From: Costus lasius
Lineage: Eukaryota; Streptophyta; Magnoliopsida; Zingiberales; Costaceae
Assembly: GCA_027563935.2 (NCBI GenBank)
Contig: JANVAS020000231.1
Location: 11,550,001-11,614,000, forward strand
DNA length: 64,000 bases
Reading direction: 5' to 3'
Shown here: positions 12,662 through 23,324 of the stretch, piece by piece
Layout: each line of letters starts with the position of its first letter
Numbering within the stretch: position 1 is the stretch's first letter
Translations under genes and position numbers: made by a program
The notes under the pieces: generated by a model
The model's database searches: none
Seen by the model: only the letters and a program-made list of their open reading frames with translations
What the model was told of the DNA's origin: nothing

Positions 12662-14340
12662 TGAAAGTCCCCACAAGGGGGGGGGGGGGCGAAACCCTAA
12701 GACATGCGCAGATATGAATTTGCATGGGTGGAATCTAGGGTTTCCTAGGATCGCATAGCATGTATTATATGATCAACTTAGAACAACAATGATCATACCA
12801 TGGCCATTGTTTGTATGATGTCGAGGAAGAAGAGATCGACAGGGGTCTCCTCCAGAGGATGCGCACACAAGATGAAGAAGCCGCCTACTCCCTTGGTGCT
12901 CCTTGTGCTAGCAAGGTTCCAAGAGGTTCTTGTCGTATGAAAAGGGAAGATGATCTCCTTGCTTGGCGAAAAAAATTTCTCCTCTTGTCGTCCACTCTTT
13001 TTACACGAGAATGCAAAAACTCTCGAAATCACAAGAGGCGACAAAGGCGTGAAGAGGCGAGCAACATGAGGCGTGGTCACGTAAGTGATCATGCTTTCTA
13101 TAAATAGAAATCCACTCCCTCACATGCGATCATGGGTTTACCCCAATCGCAAACTCCTCTCCATTTGAACCACACTCTCACTTGATGAGCTGGTTCATTT
13201 CGGTTTGGTCCAAGACCAATTAACCCAAGCAATCCAGTCTAGATCTCAATTAAACCCTAAGGCTCCAGATCTAACCGTTGATCTCTTGATGCTTCTGATC
13301 TCACTGATCTAGCATCCAATCTCTCGATCGAAGCTTACCGATCTCAAGCTCTAATCAATCAAACATGATCAGACCAGATCTCACTCACAATCAGAGATTA
13401 ATTCCCTTTAAACTGAACCCAAAACAATTCAGTCCACACGTTCTGACTTAAGTAAGCCATATCATCAAATTGTGCGACCCTGAGGGTTTCCTTTAAATGT
13501 CGGTAACGATAACTTACGTTATCATGATCAGAGAGGGGTATCTAGCAACACATCACTGTCTCCCGATATAAAGGAAAGAGTCTTCCAAGACTACACCCAA
13601 ACAACAGCACAAGTGTGAATCAACTCACTAGGCATACATGATTCCTTTGCCACTGGATGTTCTTTATTGGACAAGCCTGCCAAGCTTGTAACTCCAATAT
13701 GATGAGCATGATTAGATCAAATGAACATAGTCATCTGGGTATGGCCATACACTTTCTCAATCATCTCATCCAGGGGGCCCCTTTAGAACATCACACTCCA
13801 ATGAAGGAGACGGCAATCCTATATCTATCACTAGTGACCTAACATGACTCAAGCTCGCCATCCAAGATAGTCTATAACCATTATGTTTCAAATGATATTG
13901 AACTACCTCAAAACAATGACAATCATCATTTAGAAACACAAGTGATCTCAAGTCAGAGGACATGTGCCACTTGTTGCAATCAAGGATTATTCACATTGTG
14001 ACAAGCAATTGAATAACCTAGTAGGGTCTGTCCAGTACATCCAATGTACACATGAGTCTACATCTTATTCCATGCTCGAAGCATCCTATAAGATTAGAAT
14101 ACATATTAGTCTCAATCATATCAGGGCTGTCTCATGTTCACCAAGATATCTCGACTAAGGACTTTACTGCATGTCAGCCTAGCTGAACATCATAGAGACA
14201 TTATTCAGAAGTACGCTCATTGCAGCAGACAATGTAACAACCTGAATAACAACCATTGCCTTTATAAACATAAGAGTTTATACATGATACTGTTACAATC
14301 CCAAGGCCTCAAACATTAGCCTTAAGGGCATACCCTAACA
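12662..14340 (-). repeat. Element C 5' LTR
   Basis: Complete LTR of 1679 bp on the minus strand, abutting the gag of element D at 14341. GAGGT (14341-14345) is the likely target duplication; its partner lies outside the window. The end next to the PBS contains a run of about 14 G, an expanded form of the CCCC-loop-GGGG hairpin at this position in other copies. The mini-exon ATGGCCATG and donor GTATGA are on the minus strand around 12795-12809. Confidence 0.92.
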
Positions 14341-14622
14341 GAGGTTTGCTATAATTTCTATAGCAGATAAATCCTCATGCTGACGTTCCAGCTGTGGCGT
14401 CATAGACGCTAGCATAAGGCAAGTGACGTCAATGCTATCATTGACATGCTTTTCATAAGCTTCCCGAACCGCCCTTGCGGCGTTCGCAGCGGGTTGCGGC
14501 GGTATAGCCGTCTCGAGGACATACAGTTTCCTCTCAGCCTTAAGAACAATCTTAAGGTGTCCGTACCAGTCTGAGAAGTTTGGCCCAGCAAACTTCTCCC
14601 TTTCCAGTAGGGATCGCACATT
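14341..14622 (-). pseudogene. Element D: gag N-terminal fragment
   Basis: Encodes the first 90 or so residues of gag (RSLLEREKFAGPNF ... AIEIIANL), then is cut by the 5' LTR of element C. The usual ATG of gag is absent: the codons at the normal start position read ACC ACA GCC TTC, with no in-frame ATG nearby. Element E shows the same loss, so this is a subfamily trait. A start in the upstream LTR mini-exon, joined by splicing, would restore an initiator in frame. The remainder of D must lie left of the window. Confidence 0.9.
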
Positions 14623-16439
14623 GAAGGCTGTGGTGTTCGTTGCTGCAGTAATCTACAACAATGCAAGAACAGCAAGGTCAGTATCAATGTTAGAATCAAT
14701 CCAGGACTTAAGAAAGATTCTTTTCTCACTATTTTATCTGACTGAAAAATCCAGTAAAATAGTCCGAAAGAGTGAAACTCTTTTAGTGAGATGGGATCTA
14801 GATTTCATACTTGGTCTCCGCGTCCCGCTCAGGCGAGATAAGATGCACAGAGAGTACAAGCACTAATCTCTGGTAGGCAATCCCTGCCAATCGCCAACCC
14901 GTGCGATTCCCCTTCATCTGGGCAATCCAGCAGACTGTGCCAACTGAGTTGGTACAACACAGTCTCTGATCCCTCAGATGGCTGCCTCCATATAGCTACC
15001 ATATGCTCAATATGTAGCCTACATGGTCAAGCTGACCCGACCTACTCCCTGGACCACCACGTGCTATGCTGAGCAACGAGAAGCGATAAATCCCTTCTCT
15101 GTAACACGCAGGTGTAATCACACACCGTCTGAAGATAGATGGGCGTGCCCACTGAGTGGGTACAACACGGCCCCAACGATAGTCAGAACAGTGAGGTTTC
15201 GCGCCAGAAGGCTATCGTGCTTGATATTTAACGTTGGATTTTAACGGTCCTTTTATCTTCTTACTATCATTCAAATCCTATGGTGATAGCAGAATAATAA
15301 ATCATGCAGTTACTAAATTACTGAAACAGTAAATTAAAAGCATGATGATCTTATGTGGTAAAAGCCCATTAAGCCTAAGTAAGACCTTAATTAACTTAAG
15401 TCTTCACTTGAGCTCTTCTTGGGTCTTTTGCATTTTCTCTGGCCCAACCCGGGCCCAAGCGCCCACTGCAACTCAGGTGCGCCCACCAGGTAAAATGCAC
15501 CTGTCCTAGAGTCGAACCCTAGACCTCCCACTGGTGAAGCCACTTGCTGCATGCGCCTCTGCCAAGTGTGCTCTGTGCTCATGTCTGATTAAAATATAAT
15601 TTAATCTATCTAGACATGTTTGACACGCAGGTCAATTACACTTTATAAATTAATTAAAATGTGATGCGCAGATCACAATAAATAATTTACAATATACATC
15701 CAGGCACGCAGGCCCCAGCACAGCACACATTAATCGGGCAGCCCACATAAGATTAAATAAACACCAAACATGGTATACAAGCAACATGTGATCCAAAAAC
15801 AAGAAAATAAAATTTCGAAAAACCCCATGGCATCAATTTTATTTCCTTATGTGCCCTACTACCTTACAACGGTCCATTAATAGGGATCCACTCATCAGAC
15901 CTAGTCAGACCCACTGCCCTTGCATGCACCAAGTCCTAACTGACTTGAGTCGACCTAATGGTCAACCATGCATGCGCTGGGCTGAACGACCCTCATGAGT
16001 TCTGGCAAGCGGGTGTGACCCCGGGCCTAACTCATGAGCATTCACTGGTTGTCTCAACCAGACATCGCTACACGCTTGTCTTCAGTCGACCTATAGCCAC
16101 CTCATGCTCGCGCATAGGTGCCATCTGGTCGACCCATCTAGGCTGTCAGATAGTCTGATCAGACTGTTGGGTCTAGACTCGATTGATGACTTCAACCCTA
16201 ATAACCCGTCTAAGTTTTTAAAGCAGGCGCTTATAGATCTAGATGGAGCGCGCAAGAAGTTAAGTTTTGACAAAAACATCTACTTGCGCCAACAATAAAC
16301 ATCATACATGCGCCACAAGTAATGAACATACATCTAGTATTTTCGCATGATGATAGCCTTAGATCTTATCATAAGCGCAAACAAGGATCACAAGAGCAAT
16401 CATATGAACATACAATGAACCTATGGCTCTGATACCAAT
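14623..16439 (-). other. Element D leader with PBS
   Basis: Full-length structured leader, minus strand. The PBS complement GCTCTGATACCA is at 16426-16437. The bipartite stem is CATGTCT/AGACATG here, with the same T-A to A-T exchange as in E relative to most copies. Both TGTTGTACC hairpins are present (around 14936-14958 and 15154-15176). No gene was seen. Confidence 0.86.
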
Positions 16440-18117
16440 TGAAAGGTCCCCACAAGGGGGGGGAAGAAACCCTAATAGGCGCATAACAAGGATCATACAT
16501 GCGGAAGCTAGGGTTTCATAGAAAATCGATATGCATGTCATATAATCAACTCTTAAGGCTTGTATAGAGCGAAAGGGATTCATACCATTGCCATTGCAAG
16601 GATGGCGACTTGGAAGCAAAGATGCGAGTGCTTCTTCTCCAAAGGCACCGCACACAAGATAAGAGAAGCTTTCTTCTTGTCGCTCCTTGTGCTAGCAAGG
16701 ATCTCTAAGTGTCCTAATCGCTTGAAGGGATGAGATCTCCTTTTTCCTTGGCTTGTCCGAATCCTCTCCAAGGCGTGAAGAATCACACACACGAGAGGGG
16801 GCGTCGAGAAGAGGCAAGCCTTTAGGCGTTGAGAGGAAGTGGCGTTAATGACTTTCCAAAAATAGAAAGTCATGAAGCCATGCGCCCATGATCTCAAAAC
16901 CGACCAAACGCCTTCAAGCTTTGAACCAAGCGTTCACACATGTGAACCGGTTCAAGCCAATTCGATCCATTTCAATTTGGTTCAAAGACCAAATCAAATC
17001 AGCCCAAGCCATGGTCTAGATCTTACTGAACCAAATGGTTCAAGATCTAACCGTTCATCTCTTGATGCTCTTGATCTCACCGATCTAGCATCAATTATCT
17101 CGATCGAAGCTTACCGATCTCAAGCCCTAATCAATCAAACATGATCAGACCAGATCTCACTTACAATCAGAGATTAAATCCCTTTAAACTGAATCAAAAC
17201 AATTCAGTCCACACGATCTGACTCAAGTAAGCCATATCATCAAATTGTGCGACCCTAAGGGTTCCCTTTAAATGTCGGTAACGATAACTTACGTTTTCAC
17301 GATCAGTGAGGGGTATCTAGCAACACATCACTGTCTCCCGATATAAAGGAAAGAGTCTTCCAAGACTACACCCAAACCACAGCACAAGTGTGAATCCACT
17401 TCACTAGGCATACATGTTTCCTTTGCCACTGGATGTTCTTATTGGACAAGCGTGTCAAGCCTGTAATTCCAATATGATGAGAATGATTAGATCAGATGAA
17501 ACATAGTCATCTGGGTATGGCCATACACTTTCTCAATCATCTCATCCAGGGGGCCCCTATAGAACATCACACTCCTTCCAAGGAGACGGCAATCCTATAT
17601 CTATCACTAGCGCCCTAACATGACTCATGCTCATTATCCAAGATAGTCTATAACCATTATGTTTCAAATGATATTGAACTACCTCAAAACAATGTCAATC
17701 ATCATTTAGAAACACAAGTGATCTCAAGTCAGAGGAAATATGCCACTTGTTTGCATATAAGGATTATTCACATTGTGACAAGCAATTGAATATCCTAAGT
17801 AGGGTCTGTCCAGTACATCCAATGTACCCATGAGTCTACTTCTTATTCCATGCTCGAAGCATCCTATAAGATTAGAACACATATTAGTCTCAATCATATC
17901 AAGGCTGTCTCATGTTCACTAAGATATCTCGACTAAGGACAAAACTGCATGTCAGCCAAGCTGAACAGCATTGAGACATTATTCAGAAGTATACATATTG
18001 CAGCAGATGATGTAACAACCTGAATAACAACCATTGCCTTTATAAACATTGAGTTTATACATGATACTGATATAATCCCAAGGCCTCAAACATTAGCCTT
18101 AAGGGCATACCCCAACA
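16440..18117 (-). repeat. Element D 5' LTR
   Basis: Complete LTR of 1678 bp on the minus strand. It abuts the Gypsy fragment at 18118, so D was inserted in the Gypsy element. It is very similar to the plus-strand LTR of element E that starts 81 bp away, so the two form a head-to-head inverted repeat. Mini-exon ATGGCAATG and donor GTATGA are on the minus strand near 16582-16596. Confidence 0.92.
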
Positions 18118-18198
18118 GCTAGAGCCCAAGACCCTTACTGAAGTTAGGAGTTTTCATGGCCTTGCTACCTTCTACCGTAGGTTCATACGGAATTTTAG
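18118..18198 (+). pseudogene. Ty3/Gypsy pol fragment (RT end), left part
   Basis: Reading from 18119, the 81 bp encode [18 protein letters not shown] then YRRFIRNFS, the well-known segment after the palm of Ty3/Gypsy reverse transcriptase. It ends in TTTAG (18194-18198), which is repeated at 54070-54074 after element E. The Gypsy frame continues directly there. The Gypsy element is therefore the older host of both D and E. Confidence 0.9.
18194..18198. repeat. Target-site duplication of element E, left copy
   Basis: TTTAG directly precedes the 5' LTR of element E and is repeated at 54070-54074 directly after its 3' LTR. Confidence 0.9.
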
Positions 18199-19880
18199 TG
18201 TTGGGGTATGCCCTTAAGGCTAATGTTTGAGGCCTTGGGATTATATCAGTATCATGTATAAACTCAATGTTTATAAAGGCAATGGTTGTTATTCAGGTTG
18301 TTACATCATCTGCTGCAATATGTATACTTCTGAATAATGTCTCAATGCTGTTCAGCTTGGCTGATATGCAGTTTTGTCCTTAGTCGAGATATCTTGGTGA
18401 ACATGAGACAGCCTTGATATGATTGAGACTAATATGTGTTCTAATCTTATAGGATGCTTCGAGCATGGAATAAGATGTAAACTCATGGGCACATTGGATG
18501 TACTGGACAGACCCTACTTAGGATATTCAATTGCTTGTCACAATGTGAATAATCCTTATATGCAAACAAGTGGCATATTTCCTCTGACTTGAGATCACTT
18601 TTGTTTCTAAATGATGATTGGCATTGTTTTGAGGTAGTTCAATATCATTTGAAGCATAATGGTTATAGACTATCTTGGATAATGAGCATGAGTCATGTTA
18701 GGGCGCTAGTGATAGATATAGGATTGTCGTCTCCTTGATTGGAGTGTGGATGTTCTATAGGGGCCCCCTGTATGAGATGATTGAGAAAGTGTATGGCCAT
18801 ACCCAGATGACTATGATCATCTGATCTAATCATTCTCATCATATTGGAATCACAGGCTTGACACGCTTGTCCAATAAGAACATCCAGTGGCAAAGGAAAC
18901 ATGTATGCCTAGTGAAGTGGATTCACACTTGTGCTGTGGTTTGGGTGAAGTCTTGGAAGACTCTTTCCTTTATATCGGGAGACAGTGATGTGTTGCTAGA
19001 TACCCCTCACTGATCGTGATAACGTAAGTTATCGTTACCGACATTTAAAGGAAACCCTTAGGGTCGCACAATTTGATGATATGGCTTACTTGAGTCAGAT
19101 CGTGTGAACTGAATTGTTTTGATTCAGTTTAAAGGGATTTAATCTCTGATTGTAAGTGAGATCTGGTCTGATCATGTTTGATTGATTAGGGCTTGAGATC
19201 GGTAAGCTTCGATCGAGAGAATTGATGCTAGATCGGTGAGATCAAGAGCATCAAGAGATGAACGGTTAGATCTTGAACCATTTGGTTCAGTAAGATCTAG
19301 ACCATGGCTTGGGCTGATTTGATTTGGTCTTTGAACCAAATTGAAATGGATCGAATTGGCTTGAACCGGTTCACATGTGTGAACGCTTGGTTCAAAGCTT
19401 GAAGGCGTTTTGGTCGGTTTTGAGATCATGGGCGCATGGCTTCATGACTTTCTATTTTTGGAAAGTCATTAACGCCACTTCCTCTCAACGCCTAAACGCT
19501 TGCCTCTTCTCGACGCCCCCTCTCGTGTGTGAATTCTTCACGCCTTGGAGAGCATTCGGACAAGCCAAGGAACAAGGAGATCTCATCCCTTCAAGCGATT
19601 AGGACAATTAGAGATCCTTGCTAGCACAAGGGAGCGACAAGAAGAAAGCTTCTCTCATCTTGTGTGCGGTGCCTTTGGAGAAGAAGCACTCGCATCTTTG
19701 CTTCCAAGTCGCCATCCTTGCAATGGAAATGGTATGAATCCCTTTCGCTCTATACAAGCCTTAAGAGTTGATTATATGACATGCATATCGATTTTCTATG
19801 AAACCCTAGCTTCCGCATGTATGATCCTTGTTATGCGCCTATTAGGGTTTCTTCCCCCCCCCCCTTGTGGGGACCTTTCA
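18199..19880 (+). repeat. Element E 5' LTR
   Basis: TGTTGGGG...CTTTCA, 1682 bp, followed by AT and the PBS. Contains TTTATAAAGG near the start, TTTATATCGGG around 18971, the GATAAC/GTTATC repeat, and a long C run next to the LTR end. The mini-exon here reads ATGGAAATG (19723-19731) followed by GTATGA; the second codon differs from the 3' LTR (ATGGCAATG). Confidence 0.94.
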
Positions 19881-21385
19881 ATTGGTATCAGAGCATAGGT
19901 TCATTGTATGTTCAAATGATTGCTTTTGTGATCCTTGTTTGCGCTTATGATAAGATCTAAGGTTATCATCATGCGAAAATACTAGATGTATGTTCATTAC
20001 TTGTGGCGCATGTATGATGTTTTTTGTTGGCGCAAGTAGATGTTTTTGTCAAAACTTAACTTCTTGCGCGCTCCATCTAGATCTATAAGCGCCTGCTTTA
20101 AAAACTTAGACGGGTTATTAGGGTTGAAGTCATCAATCGAGTCTAGACCCAACAGTCTGATCAGACTATCTGACAGCCTAGATGGGTCGACCAGATGGCA
20201 CCTATGCGCGAGCATGAGGTGGCTATAGGTCGACTGCAGACAGGCGTGTAGCGATGTCTGGTTGAGACAACCAGTGAACGCTCATGAGTTAGGCCCGGGG
20301 TCACACCCGCTTGCTAGAACTCATGAGGGTCGTTCAGCCCAGCGCATGCATGGTTGACCATTAGGTCGACTCAAGTCAGTTAGGACTTGGTGCATGCAAG
20401 GGCAGTGGGTCTGACTAGGTCTGATGAGTGGATCCCTATTAATGGACTGTTGTAAGGTAGTAGGGCACATAAGGAAATAAAATTGATGCCATGGGGTTTT
20501 TCGAAATTTTATTTTCTTGTTTTTGGATCACATGTTGCTTGTATACCATGTTAGGTGTTTATTTAATCTTATATGGGCTGCCCGATTAATGTGTGCTGTG
20601 CTGGGGCCTGCGTGCCTGGATGTAAATTGTAAATTATTTATTGTGATCTGCGCATCACATTTTAATTAATTTATAAAGATTAATTGACCTGCGTGTCAAT
20701 CATGTCTAGATAGATTTAAATGTATTTTGATCAGACATGAGCACAAAGCACACTTGGTAGAGGCGCATGCAGCAAGTGGCTTCACCAGTGGGAGGTCTAG
20801 GGTTCGACTCTAGGACAGGCGCATTTTAACTGGTGGGCGCACCTGAGCTGCAATGGGCGCTTGGGCCCGGGTTGGGCCAGAGGAAATGCAAAAGACCCAA
20901 GAAGAGCTCAAGTGAAGACTTAAGTTTATTAAGGTCTTACTTAGGCTTAATGGGCTTTTACCACATAAGATCATCATGCTTTTAATTTACTGTTTCAGTA
21001 ATTTAGTAACTGCATGATTTATTCTTCTGCTATCACCATAGGATTTGAATGATAGTAAGAAGATAAAAGGACCGTTAAAATCCAACGTTAAATATCAAGC
21101 ACGATAGCCTTCTGACGCGAAACCTCACTGTTCTGACTATCGTTGGGGCCGTGTTGTACCCACTCAGTGGGCACGCCCATCTATCTTCAGACGGTGTGTG
21201 ATTACACCTGCGTGTTACAGAGAAGGGATTTATCGCTTCTCGTTGCTCAGCATAGCACGTGGTGGTCCAGGGAGTAGGTTGGGTCAGCTTGACCATGTAG
21301 GCTGCATATGGCGCATATGTTAGCTATATGGAGGCAGCCATCTGTGGGATCAGAGACTGTGTTGTACCAACTCAGTTGGCACAGT
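19881..21385 (+). other. Element E leader, first part, with PBS
   Basis: PBS TGGTATCAGAGC at 19883-19894. The structured leader follows: hairpin TGTGAT-CTGCGC-ATCACA at 20642-20659, hairpin ATTGAC-CTGCGT-GTCAAT at 20683-20700, bipartite stem CATGTCT/AGACATG at 20701-20739, and the tRNA-like B-box region near 20810. It is cut at 21385 within the second TGTTGTACC hairpin by the insertion of element F. No gene was seen. Confidence 0.87.
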
Positions 21386-21621
21386 TGAAAGTCCCCTATA
21401 GCTAAGGGGGCGAAACCCTGACAGGTGGCGCAAATAATTTTGCAAGCGGAAACTAGGGTTTCAAGAGACCTTACGTAATGACATATGATTAACTTCATAA
21501 GGTTTAGATTCATACCATAGCCATTTCGTTTGGATGGCATCTAGGAAGCAGAGATCGACAGGGGTCTCCTCCAGAGAATGCGCACACAAGATGAGAGTGT
21601 GCCTACTTTCTTGGTGCTCCT
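21386..21621 (-). repeat. Element F 3' LTR, left piece
   Basis: The first 236 bp (minus-strand 3' end) of F's LTR, starting TGAAAGTCCCC. It is cut by element G, and CTCCT (21617-21621) is G's target duplication. The LTR continues at 39367. The sequence matches F's 5' LTR at 46546 with few differences. Confidence 0.92.
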
Positions 21622-23324
21622 TGTTGGGGTATGCCCTTAAGGCTAATGTTTGAGGCCTTGGGATTGTAAAAGTATCATGTAATAAACTGTTATGTTTATA
21701 AAGGCATGGTTGTTATTCAGTTAGTTACATTGTCTGCTGCAATATATGTTCTTCTGAATAATGTCTCAAAGCTGTTCAGCTAGGCTGACAAGCAGTTAAG
21801 TCCTTAGTCGATGTATCTTGGTGAACATGAGACAGCCTTGATATGGTTAAGACTAATATGTGTTCTAATCTTATAGGATGCTTCGAGCATGGAATAAGAT
21901 GTAGACTCATGGGTACATTGGATGTACTGGACAGACCCTACTAGGATATTCAATTACTTGTCACAATGTGAATAATCCTTGTTTGCTACAAGTGGCACAT
22001 CTCCTCTGACTTGAGATCACTTGTGTTTCTAAATGATGATTGTCATTGTTTTGAGGTAGTTCAATATCATTTGAAACATAATGATTATAGACTATCTTGG
22101 ATAATGATCATGAGTCAGGTTAGGGCACTAGTGATAGACATAGGATTGCCGTCTCCTTGTTTAAGGAGTGTGGTGTTCTAAAGGGGCCCCCCCGGCTGAG
22201 ATGATTGAGAAAGTGTATGGCCATACCCAGGTGACTGTGTTCATCTGATCTAATCATGCTCATCATATTGGAGCTACAAGCTTGACACGCTTGTCCAATA
22301 AGAACATCCAGTGGCAAAGGAAATATGTATGCCTAGTGAAGCCTAGTGAAAAGGATTCACACTTGAGCTGTGTTTTGGGTGTAGTCTTGGAAGACTGTTT
22401 CCTTTATATCGGGAGACAGTGATGTGTTGCTAGATACCCCTCACTGATCGTGATAATGTAAGTTATCGTTACCGACATTTAAAGGAAACCCTCAGGGTCG
22501 CACAATTTGATGATATGGCTTACTTAAGTCAGATCGTGTGGACTGAATTGTTTCGGTTCAGTTTAAAGGGATTTAAACTCTGATTGTAAGTGAGATCTGG
22601 TCTGATCATGTTTGATTGATTAGGGCTTGAGATCGGTAAGCTTCGATCGAGAGTGTTGATGCTAGATCGATCAGATCAGAAGCATCTGGAGATGAATGGT
22701 CAGATCTAGGACCTTAGGGTCTAATTCGATCTAGACTTAATGTTTGGGCTGATTTGGTTTGGTCATTGAACCAAACATCTTGAACCGGCTCATGGGTTGA
22801 GCGCAAGGTTCAGATGGGAGAAGAGAGTTGCGCATGGTTCACTTGGTGAACGCATAACGCACGTAATCATGGCTTGCTATTTTGGGAACTCTCGGTCGGT
22901 TTTCAACGTGGGAACGTTTCCACGTTCACTTGCAACGCCTCCTCTCTATTCCTCTTGCGATTTCGCTCTTGGTAGAGAACGACTCTCGGCTGGTGGCGTG
23001 AAGGTTGACGACAAGAGGATTCGGCCAAATTTTTCATCTCATCATCCCTCAAACGATCGAGGAAGCTTTGGAGCATTGCTAGCACAAACCGCCCCAAAGA
23101 AGTAGGCCTTCTTCTTCTTGTGTGCGATAGCCTTTGGAGGAGATCTCTTTTGCTTTCTTCTTCCAAGACACCATCCAAGAGATGGCGACGGTATGGATCA
23201 TTCTCATATCTATCTAAGTTGATCATATGCAATAGAAAGATCTTTGAAAGCCCTTCTTCCGCTTGCAAAATTTTATGCGCCACCCTAATAGGGTTTTCGC
23301 CCCCCTCTCGAAAGGGGTCCTTCA
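21622..23324 (+). repeat. Element G 5' LTR
   Basis: Starts TGTTGGGG and ends GGGGTCCTTCA, 1703 bp. Carries the GTATGGCCATAC palindrome, the GATAATGTAAGTTATC variant of the inverted repeat, and the mini-exon ATGGCGACG (23182-23190) followed by donor GTATGG. Confidence 0.94.

Noticed and set aside
12677..12690. Poly-G run as a separate repeat or assembly boundary
   Set aside because: It occupies the place of the CCCC-loop-GGGG hairpin in other LTRs, so it is an expanded version of an existing feature.
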